The notes under the pieces were generated by a model, which saw only the letters and a list, made by a program, of their open reading frames with translations, searched no databases and was not told where the DNA came from. The position numbers and the translations under genes were made by a program. A stretch of 10,336 nucleotides of DNA from Candidatus Gastranaerophilales bacterium (GTDB lineage Bacteria > Cyanobacteriota > Vampirovibrionia > Gastranaerophilales > JAILCC01). The stretch spans positions 1 through 10,336 of the forward strand of contig JAKSUS010000029.1 in NCBI GenBank assembly GCA_024408745.1, in the 5' to 3' direction. Shown here in pieces: positions 6,712 through 10,336 of the stretch (positions are counted from its first letter, which is position 1; the number at the start of each line of letters is the position of its first letter).

Positions 6712-8058
6712 ATGGAAAAAATTATTCCAAGAGAAGTAAAAGAAGAACCAAAAGATATAAAATATGAATGTTTTAGAGCTATAAAAACATTTTTAATAAT
6801 TTTAATTGTTTTTTGCATTGCTGCTTTTGTGAAGAAACAATATTTTAATATGCTTGAAAACAGCCGATTTGTTAAATTTTACCCTGCAAATACTTTGTTT
6901 TATATAGATTAAAAAAAAGAAAAGAATTTCAATAAAATCAATTTACACAAGAACTATGAAAAATTAAGTTACGGTATCTTTAAAGACAACAGAGGCAACG
7001 AAAAGTTTTTAATTGTTGCATCAACAGATGAAGAAGATACTCCGATTATTGATAAAAAAAGATATTCTCAATTTACGAAACATAAACACGTTTTTATTTC
7101 CGACAGTACAAGTGAACTTGAAGATTTGCATGAAAGATTAAAATTAAACCGACACGATTATTTATCAAATGCGAATATCAAAAAAACCTTGAAAACTCTT
7201 GATAAAAACAGAACAAATACAATCATTATAAGTGATGCAAATTATATAAAATTGCCGATTTCTGATGATGTAAAATCAGGCTTGAATAAAATTTTTGACA
7301 ATGTAGTTATTGAAGTTTTTGAAGATGACGATGAAATTGAATTTAAAGGTGAAATTAATTTTAAAAACAATATCGCAGGATTTTTGACGAACATCAAACA
7401 ACTTAACGGTTGCCTGAATGACAGAAAAATAAAAATCAGTAATTTTAAAGCCAATGATGTTTCAATGATTGTCGGAGTAAAAGATTTTGATTTATGGACG
7501 CAAGCTCTTGTTAAAATTACTCAAAATATTACCAATAATCAATACAGCAACACATTTAACCTTATTCAAAACGGTTTTAATTCTAATGTTGAAGAAGATA
7601 TTGTTAACAATTTTAACGGCAACGCTGTTTTTTATCTTTTCAATGACAAAAGAGAAATGCACCCGATGTTATCAATTGAGGCGCAAGAAGACTTATCAAA
7701 ACAAGTTCAAAAATATTTTACATTTCTGCAACTTCCGAACAATTTAAAACTTACGGAAAAAGAAATTAACAAAAAAACTTTAAACATTTTAAAAAGCAAA
7801 TTTTACCCTTACAATTTAGTTTTCGGAGCGGTTGATGACAATTGGTTTTTGTTAGGTCATCAGCATATTATTGAACAGTATATTGAATATAAAAATAATG
7901 ATTTTAAATACAAAGATAACGATTTTTATTTCTATTCAAATATCAGAAAATCACCTGCCTTGAGAAAGAGAGATTGTGTTTTGAGAAAATACAGAGATAT
8001 AGAAGTTGAAGTTTCACTAACTCCAACATTAAATTTCCAAGGCGAAATAAATCGTTAA
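6712..8058 (+). pseudogene. Single-pass membrane protein of unknown function, interrupted by an in-frame TAA
   Basis: From the ATG at 6712 the frame runs 66 codons to a TAA at 6910-6912 and then continues in the same frame, without any other stop, to 8058: 449 codons in all. The first part has a basic cytoplasmic N-terminus, one membrane helix (about residues 23-41, IKTFLIILIVFCIAAFV) and then FVKFYPANTLFYID, after which the chain should be extracytoplasmic. The remainder is rich in Asn, Lys and Asp, with mixed strand/helix segments and no catalytic motif I recognise. The PANTLFYID start and later GFLTN and NNFNGNAVFYLF segments resemble uncharacterised DUF3352-type proteins of cyanobacterial relatives, a weak suggestion only. 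A TTG at 7126 is in frame but has no ribosome site and would lack the membrane anchor. As written the product is 66 residues. Nonsense mutation or sequence error are the main explanations; a homopolymer slip alone would not keep the frame. Confidence 0.75.
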
Positions 8059-8061
8059 AAA

Positions 8062-9144
8062 CTATCTTATTCTTTGCTCTGTTGTCTTATCAAATAAAAA
8101 TGCTTTGTTGATATCAAACGGAAGATTAATCGATTTGTTTTCTTCTATTTCAAACTCCTGCGGAAGTTTTGCACAGAATTTTTTATCTTCAAAAGAAAAA
8201 TGAACAAGTTTTTCATTTCCTAATAATTCAATTAAAGTCGGAGTTATTTCTATTGAAGTGCTTGAATTATTTGTGAAAAATTCGGGTCTTACCGCAAAAA
8301 CGACTTCTTTATTAATTAAATTATTTTTCTGAACAAGATTTTTCATACTTTCGCTTAAACTGACTTTTTGAGAATATATTTCAATTTCATTTTCGTTTAA
8401 AACTTTTGCATTAAAGAAATTCATAGCAGGTGAACCGACAAAACCTGCGGTGAAAATGTTATCGGGATCGGAATAAACTTCTTGCGGAGTTCCGATTTGC
8501 TGAACATAACCTTTATTTAAAATTACAATTCTGTCGCCCATTGTTAAGGCTTCGACCTGATCATGTGTTACATAAACAAAGGTTGTTGAAATTCTTTTAT
8601 GCAACTTTTTAATTTCACTTCTCATCTGGACACGAAGTTTTGCATCTAAATTTGAAAGAGGTTCATCCATCAAAAAGACCTTTGGTTCTCTGACCATAGC
8701 ACGTCCTAAGGCAACTCTTTGACGCTGACCGCCTGAAAGTTGTTTAGGCTTTTTATCTAAATAGTCTGTTAAATCAAGAATTTTTGCGGCTTCCAAAACT
8801 CTTTTTTCAATTTCGTCTTTTTTAAATTTTCTCATTTTCAAACCAAAAGCCATATTTTCTTTGATTGTCATATGGGGATAAAGTGCGTAATTTTGAAAAA
8901 CCATTGCAATATCTCTGTCTTTCGGGTGAACATCATTAACAACTTCATCACCGATAAAAAGTTCACCGCTTGAAATACTTTCTAATCCTGCAATCATTCT
9001 CAAAATTGTTGATTTTCCGCAACCTGACGGACCTACCAAAACCAAAAACTCTTTATCTCTTATTTCAAGATTCAAGTTATCAACAGTTTTTGTTTTATTG
9101 CTTTCGTAGATTTTATCAACATTTTTAAATTCGACTTTAGCCAT
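8062..9144 (-). CDS. Sugar ABC transporter ATP-binding protein, MalK/UgpC/MsmX type
   Basis: A 360-residue ATPase of the carbohydrate-import (CUT1) subfamily, acting as a dimer on the inner face of the membrane. Visible in order: Walker [10 protein letters not shown] (38-46), Q-loop Q84 in [12 protein letters not shown], signature LSGGQRQR (136-143), Walker B VFLMDEP (156-162), D-loop SNLDAKLR, and switch His194 in YVTHDQ. The C-terminal third has the TOBE/OB regulatory region with VGSPAMNFF and AVRPE, as in MalK and UgpC. The ATG at 9144 has GAGAGG 6 bases upstream. No permease or binding-protein gene is adjacent, so it may serve several importers, as MsmX does in Bacillus (inference). It lies 25 bases downstream of the ORF6N gene, and its stop is 3 bases from the end of the convergent membrane-protein frame, with no visible terminator between. 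Confidence 0.95.
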   Translation of the reverse strand: MAKVEFKNVDKIYESNKTKTVDNLNLEIRDKEFLVLVGPSGCGKSTILRMIAGLESISSGELFIGDEVVNDVHPKDRDIAMVFQNYALYPHMTIKENMAFGLKMRKFKKDEIEKRVLEAAKILDLTDYLDKKPKQLSGGQRQRVALGRAMVREPKVFLMDEPLSNLDAKLRVQMRSEIKKLHKRISTTFVYVTHDQVEALTMGDRIVILNKGYVQQIGTPQEVYSDPDNIFTAGFVGSPAMNFFNAKVLNENEIEIYSQKVSLSESMKNLVQKNNLINKEVVFAVRPEFFTNNSSTSIEITPTLIELLGNEKLVHFSFEDKKFCAKLPQEFEIEENKSINLPFDINKAFLFDKTTEQRIR

Positions 9145-9169
9145 TAAAACCTCTCTTATTTTTAAATTC

Positions 9170-9715
9170 TTACACTTTAAAACCTATTGGTTTTGCTTCT
9201 TTCGGTTGCTCAATAAGATTATTCAGAACATTAATAATTTGTGCTATTGTTTCTTCATGTTCATCTAATCTTTTATCCGTATTTTCAATATGCAACATTA
9301 ACATCTTTTTAAGTTCTTCAATTTCCGCATTTTTAGAAGTTTGCAACATTGCATACCTTCTTAATGAGATGAAAGCTCTTACAACCTGTATATTTATTTC
9401 AATTGCCTTTTTACTTCTCAATACACTTGATAACATAGTTACGCCATGTTCTGTGAAAGCATAAGGTAAATAACGCATTTTGGAAATATCTGCGTTTGCG
9501 GTCACAAAATGTGACCGCAAATTATCCCATTCTTCTTGTGATAATCGAAACATAAAATCTTCGGGAAATCTGCCAATATTTCTTCTTACCGCTTGATTTA
9601 ATTTTTTTGTTTCCACTTGATAGAGTTCGGCTAAATCCCTGTCAAGCATGACCTTAATTCCTCTTATCGTGAATATTTTATTCTCTATTCTTGTTGCTAT
9701 TGTTAATTCTTCCAT
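9170..9715 (-). CDS. ORF6N-domain DNA-binding protein
   Basis: A 181-residue protein. Residues 8-95 match the ORF6N domain, first described in phage antirepressor-like proteins: [49 protein letters not shown] (quoted as key blocks: [34 protein letters not shown]), then [20 protein letters not shown]. Residues about 126-170 are charged and heptad-like, probably a coiled coil for oligomerisation. No KilA-C or ANT domain follows. Such genes are common in gut-bacterial chromosomes, often outside prophages; their role is unknown. The ATG at 9715 has AAGG 6 bases upstream. It sits 15 bases after pyrF and 25 before the ABC ATPase, all on one strand, with no phage gene nearby. The coding region holds a perfect inverted repeat at 9495-9521, within the variable stretch [11 protein letters not shown]. 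Confidence 0.9.
   Translation of the reverse strand: MEELTIATRIENKIFTIRGIKVMLDRDLAELYQVETKKLNQAVRRNIGRFPEDFMFRLSQEEWDNLRSHFVTANADISKMRYLPYAFTEHGVTMLSSVLRSKKAIEINIQVVRAFISLRRYAMLQTSKNAEIEELKKMLMLHIENTDKRLDEHEETIAQIINVLNNLIEQPKEAKPIGFKV
9495..9521. repeat. Perfect 12-bp inverted repeat with 3-base spacer inside the ORF6N gene
   Basis: TTTGCGGTCACA (9495-9506) and TGTGACCGCAAA (9510-9521) are perfect reverse complements separated by AAA. It is more GC-rich than the surroundings and encodes residues 66-74 (LRSHFVTAN). As RNA it would form a strong hairpin in the middle of the message; as DNA it looks like a dimeric protein site. No T tract follows on either strand, so it is not a usual terminator. 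Confidence 0.9.
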
Positions 9716-9730
9716 AATTAACCTTGGTAA

Positions 9731-10336
9731 TTATATAAATCTTTCTTCTTCAGGCATTAATAAAGATGCTTCAATTTCATCTAAAATAAGTTGTGCTGCT
9801 TGAACTTTGTCAGTTGCGGAAGTAATCGGACGACCTATAATAATTTTATCAAAGCCTGCACGAACTGCATTTCCCGGAGTAATAACTCTGACCTGATCGT
9901 TAACAACAGACCAAGTCGGCCTTGCCGCAGGACAGATACAAATGAAATCATCACCGCAAGCTGCTTTTATTGAGGCAACATCGGCAGAAGCGGATAAAAC
10001 GCCATCAAGTCCTGAATCTTTGGCAATTTTTGATAATTCCAAAGCATAATCATCAATATTTAAGTTAACTTTAATTTCTTCGGTTAAAGTTCTTTGACCG
10101 AAACTTGTCAAAATACTAACCCCTAAAATGACAGGCTTTTCATAACCGCATCTTTTTGCAGTTTCTCTTGCCATTTTAACGGTTGTTGAAATCATTTTTG
10201 AACCGCCTTTAATATGAACGGTAAAAACATTTACACCTTTTTTAACAAGATTTGAGCCGGCTTTTGCAACGGTATTCGGGATATCATGAAATTTTCCGTC
10301 AAAAAATACTTTTGAACCTTCATCATGAATCATTTT
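9731..10336 (-). CDS. pyrF: Orotidine-5'-phosphate decarboxylase, N-terminus outside the window
   Basis: Last step of de novo UMP synthesis: OMP to UMP and CO2, a cytoplasmic TIM-barrel dimer. The frame is open to the right edge, so the ATG at 10333 is internal; about 35-40 residues are missing against the usual 230-240. The catalytic DxKxxD is present as FFDGKFHDIPNTV (D12, K14, D17 from that Met), with Gly in place of the common Leu of DLKFHD. Also seen are FTVHIKGG, ILGVSILTS, and the phosphate-binding end DQVRVITPGNAVRAGFDKIIIGRPIT. The loop usually reading TPGIRP is here CPAARP. All key charged residues are kept, so it should be active. The ORF6N gene starts 15 bases after its stop. Confidence 0.94.
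   Translation of the reverse strand, partial: KMIHDEGSKVFFDGKFHDIPNTVAKAGSNLVKKGVNVFTVHIKGGSKMISTTVKMARETAKRCGYEKPVILGVSILTSFGQRTLTEEIKVNLNIDDYALELSKIAKDSGLDGVLSASADVASIKAACGDDFICICPAARPTWSVVNDQVRVITPGNAVRAGFDKIIIGRPITSATDKVQAAQLILDEIEASLLMPEEERFI

Noticed and set aside
7242..7747. A minus-strand frame (7242-7454) and a plus-strand frame (7487-7747) in the membrane-protein region
   Set aside because: Low-complexity shadow frames of the continuing membrane-protein reading frame.
7126..8058. Separate 310-residue gene starting at the TTG at 7126
   Set aside because: There is no Shine-Dalgarno, the coding pattern continues upstream in the same frame to the TAA at 6910, and the membrane anchor would be missing. 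It is better read as the rest of a broken gene.
8040..8075. Terminator between the convergent genes ending at 8058 and 8062
   Set aside because: No stable hairpin with a T tract is visible in or near the 3-base gap.
9791..9973. Plus-strand open frame with several Cys opposite pyrF
   Set aside because: Antisense to conserved PyrF sequence; no ribosome site or family resemblance.
1..10336. Alternative genetic code reading TAA as an amino acid, to explain the stop at 6910
   Set aside because: TAA ends several intact genes in the window at the expected family lengths (for example murQ and the ABC ATPase neighbourhood), so it is an ordinary stop.
1..10336. CRISPR array, tRNA, rRNA, insertion sequence or prophage
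   Set aside because: No spaced repeat array, cloverleaf, transposase, integrase or terminal inverted repeats were seen on either strand.

Overview
AT-rich bacterial chromosomal DNA with ordinary TAA/TAG stops and a mix of genes with clear Shine-Dalgarno sites and genes without. The content (ADP-forming acyl-CoA synthetase, MurQ for cell-wall recycling, surface-polysaccharide glycosyltransferases, an orphan sugar-ABC ATPase) suggests an anaerobic, probably host-associated fermenter with a Gram-negative-type envelope. A gut Melainabacteria/Gastranaerophilales-like origin would fit, but this is a guess from gene content and base composition. No plasmid, integrase, CRISPR, rRNA or tRNA is visible.

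Layout. (1) Positions 1-1067 (+) hold the C-terminal part of an ADP-forming acyl-CoA synthetase, closed by a strong hairpin terminator at 1088-1125 that can serve both strands. (2) Positions 1143-3850 (-) are a small surface-decoration cluster read leftward: a class-V aminotransferase of the PhnW type (broken by a one-base frameshift), an overlapping TagD-like cytidylyltransferase with an altered HxGH motif, and a family 2 glycosyltransferase. (3) Positions 3932-6156 (-) are a second leftward unit: a membrane GT2 synthase (BcsA/PgaC-like) followed 11 bases later by murQ. (4) Positions 6157-6342 are a divergent promoter region. (5) Positions 6343-8058 (+) hold a small winged-helix protein and then a single-pass membrane protein whose frame is interrupted by one in-frame TAA. 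(6) Positions 8062-10336 (-) are a closely packed leftward series: pyrF (cut by the window edge), an ORF6N-domain protein, and a MalK/UgpC/MsmX-type ABC ATPase.

How they work together (inference): the aminotransferase and cytidylyltransferase could make and activate a small amino-phosphonate or amino-alcohol phosphate head group, and the adjacent glycosyltransferase could build the glycan that carries it. The membrane GT2 and MurQ are both envelope functions. The orphan ABC ATPase has no permease beside it and probably energises sugar importers encoded elsewhere.

Most worth a second look: the two broken genes within about 4 kb; the perfect 12-bp inverted repeat inside the ORF6N coding region; the altered catalytic motifs of the cytidylyltransferase beside the aminotransferase; the 10-bp-phased direct repeats in the aminotransferase leader; and the cysteine-rich tail of the acyl-CoA synthetase. 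I see no clear new defence or mobile system.
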